Source: CAVVXX01 sp052389895
GTDB lineage: Bacteria; Pseudomonadota; Alphaproteobacteria; Micropepsales; Micropepsaceae
NCBI GenBank assembly: GCA_052389895.1
Contig: JBQTHM010000035.1
Coordinates: 1-29,761 of the forward strand
DNA: 29,761 bases
Direction: 5' to 3'
Shown: one piece after another, positions 14,823 to 22,556 of the stretch
Position numbering within the stretch: position 1 is the first letter of the stretch
How the letters are laid out: each line of letters opens with the position of its first letter
The notes under the pieces: generated by a model
What the model was told of the DNA's origin: nothing
Databases searched by the model: none
What the model saw: only the letters and a program-made list of their open reading frames with translations
Position numbers and translations under genes: made by a program

Positions 14823-15554
14823 CTAGTCGTACCCACTGCCTTTTTTGCCTTCGTCGATCAAACGCATAGTGGCGGCTTCTATGCGGTTCTGGAGAACATT
14901 CATAAATTCCGCGCGGGGCAATCCCGGCAGGATCGGTTCAAGGTATTCGACGATAATGCGGCCCGGGTTCTTCAGCAGCCCGCCGGCCGCCCAATACAGC
15001 CCAGAATTTAGCGCAACCGGCAGGCAGGGGATGTCCAGTTCGGAATAGAGCCCGGCGACGCCCGGCTTGTAGTCCGGGGGCGAACCGATGCGTTTGCGCG
15101 TCCCTTCCGGAAATATGAGAATCGGCCTGGCTTGCGAGATCGCCTTCCGCGCGAATGCGAGCATAGTGCGCAAGGCGCCTGCACCCCCTTTTCGATCGAC
15201 GGCGATCATTTCCTGTTTGCGCGCGAACCAGCCGTAAAGCGGGATATCAAGAAGCTCACGTTTTATCACCACCACCGGGTCATCGAGCAGAACGAGAAAT
15301 GCGATCGTTTCCCACATGCACTGATGCTTGGACGCCACAAGCACAGGGCCATGGATGAAATGCCGTTGCCCGCGCACTTCGTATCTCAAACCGGCGATCG
15401 TTTTCAGGCCGAAAAGGACAATGATTGCCCAAACGCGCGCGGCCCACACTGTGAATCTTCGCGGCAGTAGCAGCAGCGGCAGCGCAGCGATGTGAGCTGT
15501 CACGGAAAGCACAAGAAACCAGACCAGAAAAAGGGCGGAGCGCAGATAGAGCAA
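14823..15554 (-). CDS. plsC: 1-acyl-sn-glycerol-3-phosphate acyltransferase
   Basis: The 243-aa inner-membrane enzyme adds the second acyl chain to lysophosphatidic acid, giving phosphatidic acid. The first 50 residues are strongly hydrophobic (ALFLVWFLVLSVTAHIAALP). Block I is SKHQCMWE (His77-X4-Glu82); the usual Asp is replaced by Glu, a variant I associate with alphaproteobacterial members. Block III FPEGTR is at 148-153, and block IV is LPVALNSGLYW. The start is TTG at 15554 with AGG upstream, seven bases after the stop of the ydcF-like gene, so they form one unit. Confidence 0.92.
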   Translation of the reverse strand: MLYLRSALFLVWFLVLSVTAHIAALPLLLLPRRFTVWAARVWAIIVLFGLKTIAGLRYEVRGQRHFIHGPVLVASKHQCMWETIAFLVLLDDPVVVIKRELLDIPLYGWFARKQEMIAVDRKGGAGALRTMLAFARKAISQARPILIFPEGTRKRIGSPPDYKPGVAGLYSELDIPCLPVALNSGLYWAAGGLLKNPGRIIVEYLEPILPGLPRAEFMNVLQNRIEAATMRLIDEGKKGSGYD

Positions 15555-15561
15555 AGCCGGC

Positions 15562-16212
15562 CTATTGTTGGGCGGACTTCGTGTGCGCCTCCGCCTTGGC
15601 GTCGGGCTTGGTCGCGTGTTCGAACGTCACGCGGGCCAGGCTCGCAGCGTACTTTACGTATTCACCGTTGAGAATACGAAGCGTATCCAGATTCCACCCA
15701 TTCGCCGGGCTTGCCGCCGCGGTTTCCACAGGGTGGGCGATCAGTTCGACATTGGGCATCTCGTTGCCGAACTCCAAGAGACTGCGCGGCATGTGATAGG
15801 CGGCCGTGACGATAATGAGTCGCCTGTAGCCGTGCTCGCGCGCCCAATCGGCCGCCTCGCGCGCATTGCCGCGCGTGTCGCTTGCATGAATTCCGAGATC
15901 CGCGCAGCAATCGAAGCGAGGTCCACCATGAAGCCGTGCCTTCAGCTCGGCCTTTTTCGTCTGGGGGTTCACGCCTGTGATCAGGAGCCGGTTTCCCACG
16001 CCTGCTTCGAGCAACGATACGGCTGAGAGCAGACGCGAATCGCCGCCGGTAAGCGCAACGATCGCGTCCGCTTCCGGAAGCGCGACGGCCTGTGCTTCCT
16101 TCCCGGGGAGGGAATAGATGTAAACCGCAAAGCCCGCGAGATAGACGACGAGCAGCATAAGCAAGGGCCGTGCGAACGACCTGTCCTGCTTCTTGTGAAA
16201 CGGCCGCTCCAT
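15562..16212 (-). CDS. YdcF-family (DUF218) membrane-anchored protein
   Basis: The 216-aa protein has an N-terminal membrane helix (LLMLLVVYLAGFAVYIYSL, about 18-36) and a DUF218 domain: ADAIVALTGGDSRLLSAVSLLE, LLITGVN, then the hallmark ASDTRGNAREAADWAREHG and LIIVTAAYHMPRSLLEF. DUF218 proteins (SanA, ElyC and YdcF relatives) act at the cell envelope and are linked to peptidoglycan and lipid-carrier homeostasis; the reaction here is unknown. It sits between ftsX and plsC on the same strand, an arrangement consistent with an envelope function. ATG at 16212 follows GGAAAG. Confidence 0.9.
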   Translation of the reverse strand: MERPFHKKQDRSFARPLLMLLVVYLAGFAVYIYSLPGKEAQAVALPEADAIVALTGGDSRLLSAVSLLEAGVGNRLLITGVNPQTKKAELKARLHGGPRFDCCADLGIHASDTRGNAREAADWAREHGYRRLIIVTAAYHMPRSLLEFGNEMPNVELIAHPVETAAASPANGWNLDTLRILNGEYVKYAASLARVTFEHATKPDAKAEAHTKSAQQ

Positions 16213-16300
16213 CGCTTTCCCCGAGGTTCTGTAGCCAGCTTACGCCAAAAAAAACCTAGAAATCGTTTACACACGAAACGCACAAAACGGGAAATTGGCG

Positions 16301-17185
16301 TCAGTAGATTTTCCGTAAAGCGGAAAAAACCGAGAGCCGCGCGGTGAGCCACGCGATCAGCGAGACCGCCGCCGGAACGAGAGCGAGCCAGGGAAGTTCG
16401 GCGAGTTTAAGGCCAAGCGGCGGCAGAAAAGGCACGCTTGCCAACCCGGCCGCCTCCGCGCTTCCTGCGACAACGTACAAGGCGAGCGCGGCAAGCATGC
16501 CGCAAGCCGAGGTGACAAGCGCAGCCACAAGGTAATGCCCCTCAAAGGCACGCGATATGAATCCGTCGCGCGCACCCATCAGGTGCAGCAACTGCACGAT
16601 CTGGCTGTGCGCCGCCAGGCCCGCGCGCGTCGCGAAGGCGACGGTGGCCGCCGTGGCAATCGCGATCAGCACGAGTATGGCGAGCGCGCTCCACAACACC
16701 GCACCGGCGGTGGATTTCAGACGGGCCACCCAGCGCGCGTGATCGTCCAATACCGCATTCGGCGCCGCTGCCTTTAATCGCGCTTCCAAATCCGTCACGT
16801 CCAGCGCCGTCCCCGGCGAAAGCCGCACGTCTATAAGAGCGGGGAAGGGAAGCGCGGCTACGACGGCGTCGCGTCCAATCCAGGGTTCGACAAGCGCAAG
16901 CGATTCCTCATGCGAAAGGATGCGCGCACGCATGACGCCGTCGGTCTTGCGAAGAACGCGCAGCGCGCCCCGCACTTCCTCATCCGATGCACGGTCGCCC
17001 TGGGGCAGTACCTGCACCGTCAGGCGCCCGAGCAGGCCCGCCTGCCAGCTTTCGGCCGTCCGGTTGGCGATTAGCATGCCGCCCAAAGCCAGCGCCGCCA
17101 GGAACGCCATGACGCCGATCACGAGATCGAGCGGCGCCGCGCCGGCCTCGCGGGGCAGAATGCGTTCCGGAGTGCGCTCGCTCAT
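16301..17185 (-). CDS. ftsX: Cell division protein FtsX
   Basis: The 294-aa membrane protein has one N-terminal helix (LDLVIGVMAFLAALALGGMLI, about 19-39), an extracytoplasmic domain of about 120 residues (TVQVLPQGDRASDEEV and following), and three C-terminal helices. The conserved FtsX loop QIVQLLHLMGARDGFISRAFEGHYLVAA contacts the ATPase. With FtsE it forms an ABC-type complex that transmits cytoplasmic ATP hydrolysis to periplasmic murein hydrolases during division. The ATG overlaps the ftsE stop as ATGA (17182-17185). Confidence 0.93.
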   Translation of the reverse strand: MSERTPERILPREAGAAPLDLVIGVMAFLAALALGGMLIANRTAESWQAGLLGRLTVQVLPQGDRASDEEVRGALRVLRKTDGVMRARILSHEESLALVEPWIGRDAVVAALPFPALIDVRLSPGTALDVTDLEARLKAAAPNAVLDDHARWVARLKSTAGAVLWSALAILVLIAIATAATVAFATRAGLAAHSQIVQLLHLMGARDGFISRAFEGHYLVAALVTSACGMLAALALYVVAGSAEAAGLASVPFLPPLGLKLAELPWLALVPAAVSLIAWLTARLSVFSALRKIY

Positions 17186-17853
17186 CGTGCCGCTCCCCGT
17201 ACGTCCGCGATGCCTCCGCCCACGAGACGGATTTCGCGTGCATGCGCTCCACTGATCAGCGTGCGGTCGTGTGTGGCGATCATCACGGTCGTGCCAAACC
17301 GGTTGAGTTCGATAAAAAGCCGTATCAAGCGCTGCGCGATCTCCGCGTCTACGTTGCCCGTGGGTTCGTCCGCCAGAAGCAGATCGGGCTTGGCGACGAC
17401 CGCGCGCGCGATGGCCACGCGTTGCTGTTCACCGCCGGAAAGGGTCGCGGGCTTCGCATCCATTCGGTCCCCAAGGCCTACCCATGCCAGGAGCTCGGCC
17501 ACGTCATGCCTGTATTCGGAAGGCCGTCTGCCTGCGATACGCAGCGGCATCGCCACATTATCGAAAGCGGAAAGGTGATCGAGCAGCCGGAATTCCTGGA
17601 ACACGACGCCCACGCGCCGGCGCAGGGCCGGCAATTCCGACCGTTTCAAGCCCGCCAGTTCGCGCCCGAATATGCTGATCAATCCGCGCGATGGCCGTTC
17701 GGCCATGAACATCAGTTTGAGCAGCGTGCTCTTGCCCGCACCCGAGGGACCGGTGACAAAGGTGAAGGATCCCGCTTCGAGCGCAAAGGTAACATCGCGC
17801 AGAACCTCGGGCCCCGCGCTATAACGCATGCCGACATTTTCCAATCGCAACAT
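17182..17853 (-). CDS. ftsE: Cell division ATP-binding protein FtsE
   Basis: The 223-aa ABC ATPase has Walker A GPSGAGKST (35-43), the Q-loop VGVVFQEFRLLDHLSAFDN, signature LSGGEQQRVAIARA, Walker B PDLLLADEP with TGNVD, and the switch His in MIATHDRTLI. ATG at 17853 begins MLRLENVGMRY, the family N-terminus. An in-frame start at 17916 would add a non-homologous cysteine-rich leader, so I reject it. FtsE powers FtsX at the septum. The gene is divergent from the zinc-ribbon/DUF3426 gene across 134 bases that should hold both promoters. Confidence 0.95.
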   Translation of the reverse strand: MLRLENVGMRYSAGPEVLRDVTFALEAGSFTFVTGPSGAGKSTLLKLMFMAERPSRGLISIFGRELAGLKRSELPALRRRVGVVFQEFRLLDHLSAFDNVAMPLRIAGRRPSEYRHDVAELLAWVGLGDRMDAKPATLSGGEQQRVAIARAVVAKPDLLLADEPTGNVDAEIAQRLIRLFIELNRFGTTVMIATHDRTLISGAHAREIRLVGGGIADVRGAAR

Positions 17854-17950
17854 CAGGACCTGGGATTCGCGCCCGCTCCCATTGCGCGGGCAACATAGCC
17901 GCACGTCGAATGCCACGCCACGCCTTGCGGGACTCGCCGGGATAGGCGAA

Positions 17951-17973
17951 GGTCCTCGCGCTTGGTGAGGACC
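17951..17973. repeat. Inverted repeat in the ftsE divergent promoter region
   Basis: GGTCCTC (17951-17957) and GAGGACC (17967-17973) are perfect inverse complements with a nine-base loop, ending 15 bases before the ATG of the zinc-ribbon gene at 17988. It could be a 5'-leader hairpin affecting that gene's translation or a protein-binding site between the divergent genes. The sequence gives no further clue. Confidence 0.4.
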
Positions 17974-17987
17974 GAATCTGCGCGCAA

Positions 17988-18650
17988 ATGATTCTGACCT
18001 GCCCGCGCTGTTCGACTCGGTATTTGGCGGATGCCTCGCTGTTCACGCCGCCAGGCCGCAATGTGCGCTGCGCCAAATGCGGCCATGTCTGGCTTCAGGC
18101 GCCGGCCGGGCCCGAAAGCGAGCCGGAGCCGGAGCCAAGTGTCGCTGAACGCGCGGCCGCGGAGGCCATCGAACCGGCAACCCCAGCGGCACATCGCCAA
18201 CGCCGGCTCGGCTCGGCGTTGGCTGGCGTCGCGGGGTGGGCCGTGCTCATTCTGCTTGTTCTCGCGGCCGGGGCCGCAGGCGTGAAGTACCGCGAAACAA
18301 TCGCTTCATTCTGGCCCCAGACAGCGACTCTCTATGCCGCCATCGGCATGCCGGTGAATCTGCGCGGGCTCGAATTTTCGCGCGTGCGCTACGAAGACCA
18401 CGCCGAGAATGGCGAACCCGTGCTCGCGATTACAGGCGAGCTAGTCAATATCACTTCGCGCACCTTGCCCGTGCCGCCCATTCGCGTCGCGCTCAGCGAC
18501 GGCGCCCGGCGAGAGCTGTATCACTGGACGTTCCAGGCGGGTGTGCAAACGTTGGCGCCAGGGGGGCGCAGCGCCTTCATGACACGGCTGGCGAACCCGC
18601 CCCGCGAGGCGCGCAACGTGGACATCGGTTTCGCCAGGGATGGCGAGTGA
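17988..18650 (+). CDS. MJ0042-type zinc-ribbon, DUF3426 membrane protein
   Basis: The 220-aa protein begins with a zinc ribbon (MILTCPRCSTRYLAD, then RCAKCGHVW; Cys pairs near residues 5/8 and 28/31), has a Pro/Glu linker (residues 40-65), one membrane helix (GWAVLILLVLAAGAAGV, about 82-98) and a C-terminal DUF3426 domain (VLAITGELVNITSRTLPVPPIRVAL). The ribbon would be cytoplasmic and the beta-rich domain periplasmic. This architecture is common beside ftsE in alphaproteobacteria, but its role is unknown. ATG at 17988 gives the family N-terminus directly. The stop overlaps the next gene as GTGA (18647-18650). Confidence 0.88.
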   Translation: MILTCPRCSTRYLADASLFTPPGRNVRCAKCGHVWLQAPAGPESEPEPEPSVAERAAAEAIEPATPAAHRQRRLGSALAGVAGWAVLILLVLAAGAAGVKYRETIASFWPQTATLYAAIGMPVNLRGLEFSRVRYEDHAENGEPVLAITGELVNITSRTLPVPPIRVALSDGARRELYHWTFQAGVQTLAPGGRSAFMTRLANPPREARNVDIGFARDGE

Positions 18651-19174
18651 GCCGAGGCGCCCACGAATCCGTACTCTTTTCCGAAGGCACGATTGCGCGG
18701 CGCGTGAAGAAGCTCGCGCGGGGAATCGCATCCCATCCGCTCAAGCCCGATCTGGCCGTGCCTGTTCTGGTCGGCGGGTTCGTCTTCGCGGCCGATTTGC
18801 TGAGGGCTTTGGCACGGGAAGGCGTCAAGCTGGAGACCGAATTCATCTGGCTGCGAAGTTATGGCCATAAGGAAACGCCTGAAAGCGTGATGGTGCTGAA
18901 AGGGCCAACCGATGCGGCGCGCGGACGCACCACGCTGATCATAGATGGCGTGCTGCAATCGGGTGGCACCCTTGCGCGTGCCAAGGAACTGCTGGTCGAA
19001 CGCGGCGCCGCGGCGGTGCTTTCCGCCGTGCTGGTCGTCAAGCCGCACCAAAGTGCCGCGGCGAAAGCCGATTTCATCGGTTTCGAAGCAGGGCCGGAAT
19101 TTATTTTCGGCTATGGCATGGATTGCGCGGGTCTTCAGCGCGGGCTGCCCGATATCCGCATTCTCAAGCGCTAA
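18647..19174 (+). CDS. Hypoxanthine-type phosphoribosyltransferase
   Basis: The 175-aa purine-salvage-type enzyme has FSEGTIARRVKKLARGI at the N-terminus, LAVPVLVGGFVFAADLLRAL as the first core strand and helix, and the PRPP-binding loop TLIIDGVLQSGGTLARAKELL (about 96-116). That loop has Gly where the second of the two usual acidic residues stands (IIDGV rather than VDDV). Family members transfer a ribose-phosphate from PRPP to hypoxanthine or guanine. The GTG start at 18647 overlaps the upstream stop, giving translational coupling. The stop interlocks with that of the convergent TIGR02302 gene. Substrate is inferred. Confidence 0.85.
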   Translation: MSRGAHESVLFSEGTIARRVKKLARGIASHPLKPDLAVPVLVGGFVFAADLLRALAREGVKLETEFIWLRSYGHKETPESVMVLKGPTDAARGRTTLIIDGVLQSGGTLARAKELLVERGAAAVLSAVLVVKPHQSAAAKADFIGFEAGPEFIFGYGMDCAGLQRGLPDIRILKR

Positions 19175-21576
19175 AAGCGCTTCAGCAGGCGGTCGATATA
19201 ATCGAGTTCTTCCTTGGGGCGGTTTCGCTCGGCCGCACGTTTGCGCAGTTCCTGGAGAATTTCCCTTGCGCGCTGCAAATCAGATTGTTGAGGCACTTTT
19301 ACCGAGCCGCCGGATTCCGAACCCAATATGCCGCTTTCACGGCCTAGGGGATCCTGGCTGCGGCCCACGCCCTGCCGGCCTTGCGGCGTAAGCATGCCGG
19401 CAAGCTCGCGCGCGCCCTGGCGCAATTGTTCCAGCGCGTTCTGCTGTGAAAACTCCGAGCTGCCGACTTGGCCAGCACGAAGATTTTGTTCCGATCTCTC
19501 CATCTCCTGTTGTGCGCGCCCGAGATTTTCCGGCGCCTTGACGCCCTTGTCCCCGAGCCCTTGGGTAATTCTTCCGAGTCGCTCTTTCAGAGACTTCTGA
19601 TCGTTCGCCAGGCCTTCGCCTTGCGGCCTTCCGGTTTCCTGCTCGCGGAAGGTGCGATCGAGCAGCTCGCGCTGCTGGCCCATCAGTTCGCTCAGTCCGC
19701 GGACGGCATCGCCTATCGCCTGGTCGGCGGGCGATGGTTCGCTCGAACGCGTTACTCTCAGATTCTCCAGCAACTGCGCCAGGCCCTGCAGCAGCTGCTG
19801 AGCCGACTCGCGCGCGCCGGTGCGCGACAATTCCTCTATAGCTTTCAGAATTTCATCGAGGTCGCCTGCGTTCATCATGCGAGAGCCGGGCGGTGGCGCT
19901 TCGCCAGGCTCCGCGTTTTGGGCGAGCGAACCGAGGTAGCGGCCAAGCGCCTCACGCAGCGTTTGCATCAGCGCGGCAATTTCCTCTTCCGAGGCTCCGC
20001 GTTCCAACGCCTCCATCAGCGCCTGCTGCGCATTGCGGAGCGCCTGGGCAGCTACGGTGACGTCACCTTCTTCAAGGGCGACTGCCATGTCCCACATGTA
20101 GCTCATGGCCGCCAGCACGTCCTTGTCGTCGCGCATGCTGTGCAGCTGCCAGTAGAGCGCGCGCATCGTGAGGTAGGTTCGGAGATCGTCGCGATAAAAG
20201 CGCTCGGGTGCGATGGTGAGTGCGTCAATAGCCGTCATCGTGCGCTCTTTGGCGTCCGGTGCGCCCGAAGCGAGAACCTTGCGCTGTTCGATCAGCGCTT
20301 TCGCCAGCGGATGCGTGAAAATGCGTTCCGGAAGAGTGAGGATGCGTGCCGGCGTTTCCGTCACCTGGCCCGCGGCGTCGATGGCGGCGAGCTTGAGCGT
20401 CACCTTCATGCCGGCGTAGGGGTGGCCGGTGAGATCGCGCAGCGTGGTCTGGGCAAATTGCTTGTTTTGGGCCGGCTGCGGCAGCTCCACCACGAGCGGG
20501 CCGACGCCCTTCACCAGCTGCGTTTTCATGTCGCTGTCGTCTTCTGCAAGCGCGATGCGCGCTTCCAACCGCGTCACGCCATAGTCGTCGGCGCCCCTGT
20601 AGGCGAGTTTAAGCGTGTTGCGGGGGCCGGGCCCCGGCGCTTCGGTAAAGGCAATGCTCGGGTGCCTGTCGGGAATGACCTGAAAACGCCAATCTCCAAT
20701 GGTGCGCCCACCGACGCGCACGCTTACGCGCGCATCACTTTGCAGGGTGAGCTTCGCCTCGAAGCCGCTTTCCGACTGGCGAAACCGAATCTCATCCTCA
20801 CTCGACGGGCGCATGGCCAGCCACGGCTCGTTGCGCGCGCCGCGCACGCGAAGAACAAGCGAACTGCCCTCCGGGGCTACGATGGCGCTTCCGGCGTCAC
20901 GGCCGGTGGGGGCGGCGCCGATCGCGTGCGGCGCCAAGCCCGTATAGGCGGGTGGCGAAAGCCACGCATTGAGCGCAATGGAAAGCACGCCGGCAGGCGG
21001 CGCCGGCGTCAGCCCGGCGATAAGCTTTTGGCGCCAGCCGGGGCCCGTAAAAACGAATGCGGCAATGACCGCCGCCAAAACCACAAAGCGCATGAAGCGC
21101 GGATCGCGCTCGCGCAATTGCGAGCGGGCAGGCACGAGCCGCAACCGTTTGGCCGACGCAAGCAGCCACAGCACATGCGCGCGCCACAGGCTTTCGGCGA
21201 GTTCGTCGCCTTGGCCCGCCGCCAGCCGGTCGCGGCTTTCGCTGAGCGGGCGGTGCGCCAACCCACTGTCGAATTCCACGCGCCGCGCAGCGTCACCCCA
21301 ACGCGGAAACGCGGTCCGCTGGAGATTCCACCACAGCGAGAAGCCGGCCGCACCAAAGAGCGCGACAAGCGCCGCCGCATGCAGCGCCGAGGGGATTTGC
21401 GAGAACACGCCAGCGAGCGCGAGCACGGCGTAAATTCCAGCAAAGCCGCTGGCCGGCCACAATGCGGGCCAGTAGCGTTCCCAGAAAAGAAGTGCGCGCG
21501 CCGCCGCGACAAAGCGGCGTGCGCGGGTGCTATTGGCGCCTTCAGGCAGTCCGGCGTGAAACTCCAGCAAGCGCAA
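19171..21576 (-). CDS. TIGR02302 (DUF4175) family membrane protein
   Basis: The 801-aa protein has hydrophobic helices near residues 37-90 and about 166-183 (VVLAAVIAAFVFTGPGW), a beta-rich extracytoplasmic middle (LNAWLSPPAYTGL, DRHPSIAFTEAPGPGPRNTL, YRGADDYGVTRLEA), and a long helical Gln/Glu-rich C-terminal third with coiled-coil character (for example QQEMERSEQNLRAGQ and ARELAGMLTPQGRQG). This order matches the alphaproteobacterial TIGR02302 family of unknown function. TTG at 21576 is preceded by GAGG at five bases. Relatives are usually preceded by lysA; here a 102-base gap and a lipoprotein gene precede it instead. Confidence 0.9.
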   Translation of the reverse strand: MRLLEFHAGLPEGANSTRARRFVAAARALLFWERYWPALWPASGFAGIYAVLALAGVFSQIPSALHAAALVALFGAAGFSLWWNLQRTAFPRWGDAARRVEFDSGLAHRPLSESRDRLAAGQGDELAESLWRAHVLWLLASAKRLRLVPARSQLRERDPRFMRFVVLAAVIAAFVFTGPGWRQKLIAGLTPAPPAGVLSIALNAWLSPPAYTGLAPHAIGAAPTGRDAGSAIVAPEGSSLVLRVRGARNEPWLAMRPSSEDEIRFRQSESGFEAKLTLQSDARVSVRVGGRTIGDWRFQVIPDRHPSIAFTEAPGPGPRNTLKLAYRGADDYGVTRLEARIALAEDDSDMKTQLVKGVGPLVVELPQPAQNKQFAQTTLRDLTGHPYAGMKVTLKLAAIDAAGQVTETPARILTLPERIFTHPLAKALIEQRKVLASGAPDAKERTMTAIDALTIAPERFYRDDLRTYLTMRALYWQLHSMRDDKDVLAAMSYMWDMAVALEEGDVTVAAQALRNAQQALMEALERGASEEEIAALMQTLREALGRYLGSLAQNAEPGEAPPPGSRMMNAGDLDEILKAIEELSRTGARESAQQLLQGLAQLLENLRVTRSSEPSPADQAIGDAVRGLSELMGQQRELLDRTFREQETGRPQGEGLANDQKSLKERLGRITQGLGDKGVKAPENLGRAQQEMERSEQNLRAGQVGSSEFSQQNALEQLRQGARELAGMLTPQGRQGVGRSQDPLGRESGILGSESGGSVKVPQQSDLQRAREILQELRKRAAERNRPKEELDYIDRLLKRF

Positions 21577-21678
21577 GCGCGCCTCACACGATCACAGGCC
21601 TGCGGAATTCCGCCGGCCCAGGGAAACTCATCACATCAAACGCGAGAGTGCCCAGCAAGTCACGAAGCCGCGCCGAAA

Positions 21679-21828
21679 TTAACCGCCGCCCAGCGGCTTA
21701 GGCGGTTGTGACGGTTCTTCCGTGCCCTTTGGCTGCGCCTTCGCACCCGGTGGCGGGTCGAGCTCGGATTTCACCCCGCAAGCCGAAAGGCCGAGGATCA
21801 CGGTTAGCACGAGCAACAGACGCGCCAT
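21679..21828 (-). CDS. LptM-like small lipoprotein (49 aa)
   Basis: MARLLLVLTVILGLSACG is a lipoprotein signal with lipobox L-S-A-C (Cys17 lipidated), followed by VKSELDPPPGAK and a Pro-rich tail. The sequence after the Cys (GxKxxLdpPp) matches the LptM/YifL family, whose enterobacterial member assists maturation of the LptD lipopolysaccharide translocon. GGAG precedes ATG 21828 by eight bases. In many relatives this gene lies between argH and lysA; neither is present here. It is divergent from tlpA by 104 bases. Confidence 0.82.
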   Translation of the reverse strand: MARLLLVLTVILGLSACGVKSELDPPPGAKAQPKGTEEPSQPPKPLGGG

Positions 21829-21932
21829 TGAGAGTCTCCGGGCCGGGTCCAACGCCATATTAGCAAAATCGCAGACCGCAGGCATGCGCTCGCCTTGAAC
21901 ACATTGGCTCCCTATTCGGCTATTCTCGCGCC

Positions 21933-22556
21933 ATGGACGCGCGCCCCAAGCCGCTCCACATAGCCGCCGCCCTCGCCATTGCCGTGGCGCTGGCCGCGGT
22001 CGCGATTTTCGGCGCCGGGCGCGACGCACCGGAGCAAGAGGGCGCACCGGCAGAGCTTCCCGACACGCTCACAAAGCTTCAGGAAACCGCGGGCAAGCCG
22101 CCTGTGCCCGAGGCTTCCTTCGTGGACGGCGAAGGCCGCGAGGTGAAGCTCAGCGATTTTCGCGGCCGCTTTGTGGTTCTCAATTTATGGGCCAAGTGGT
22201 GCCCGCCTTGCGTATATGAACTTCCCGCACTGGCGCGCGCGCAGGCGCGCCTGCCGCGCGAGAAAATCGCCATCGTCGCGGTCGACCTCGAAAACAACGA
22301 ACGGGCCGAGGTGCTGGAATTCCTGCGCGCGCATGGAGCGCAGGATCTGACGCCCTATGTGGACCGCGATCTCGACATGATGCGCGCGTTCAAGGCGTAC
22401 GGGCTGCCGCTCACCGTCATTATAGATCCGGAGGGACGCGAAGTGGCGCGCGCCTTCGGACCGGAAAAATGGGACGGGCGCGAGGCGCTTGCCTATTTGC
22501 GCGGGCTGATTGCCGAGCGCGATCAGCGCGTGGGCACCGGCACGTCGCCGCGGTAG
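21933..22556 (+). CDS. tlpA: TlpA-family thiol:disulfide oxidoreductase
   Basis: The 207-aa protein has an N-terminal membrane anchor (HIAAALAIAVALAAVAIFGA, residues 9-28) and a periplasmic thioredoxin fold with active site WCPPC (Cys90 and Cys93) in FVVLNLWAKWCPPC, followed by IAIVAVDLENNE and the cis-Pro segment GLPLTVIIDPEG. TlpA proteins keep periplasmic cysteines reduced, often for cytochrome oxidase or cytochrome c assembly. ATG at 21933 gives the anchor directly. The 3' end overlaps the convergent hbd-like gene by 34 bases. Confidence 0.93.
   Translation: MDARPKPLHIAAALAIAVALAAVAIFGAGRDAPEQEGAPAELPDTLTKLQETAGKPPVPEASFVDGEGREVKLSDFRGRFVVLNLWAKWCPPCVYELPALARAQARLPREKIAIVAVDLENNERAEVLEFLRAHGAQDLTPYVDRDLDMMRAFKAYGLPLTVIIDPEGREVARAFGPEKWDGREALAYLRGLIAERDQRVGTGTSPR

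Noticed and set aside
19468..21711. 747-codon plus-strand frame opposite the TIGR02302 gene
   Set aside because: It is a shadow of the real gene: Arg-, Gln- and His-rich with no motif. The opposite strand has recognised family motifs over its full length.
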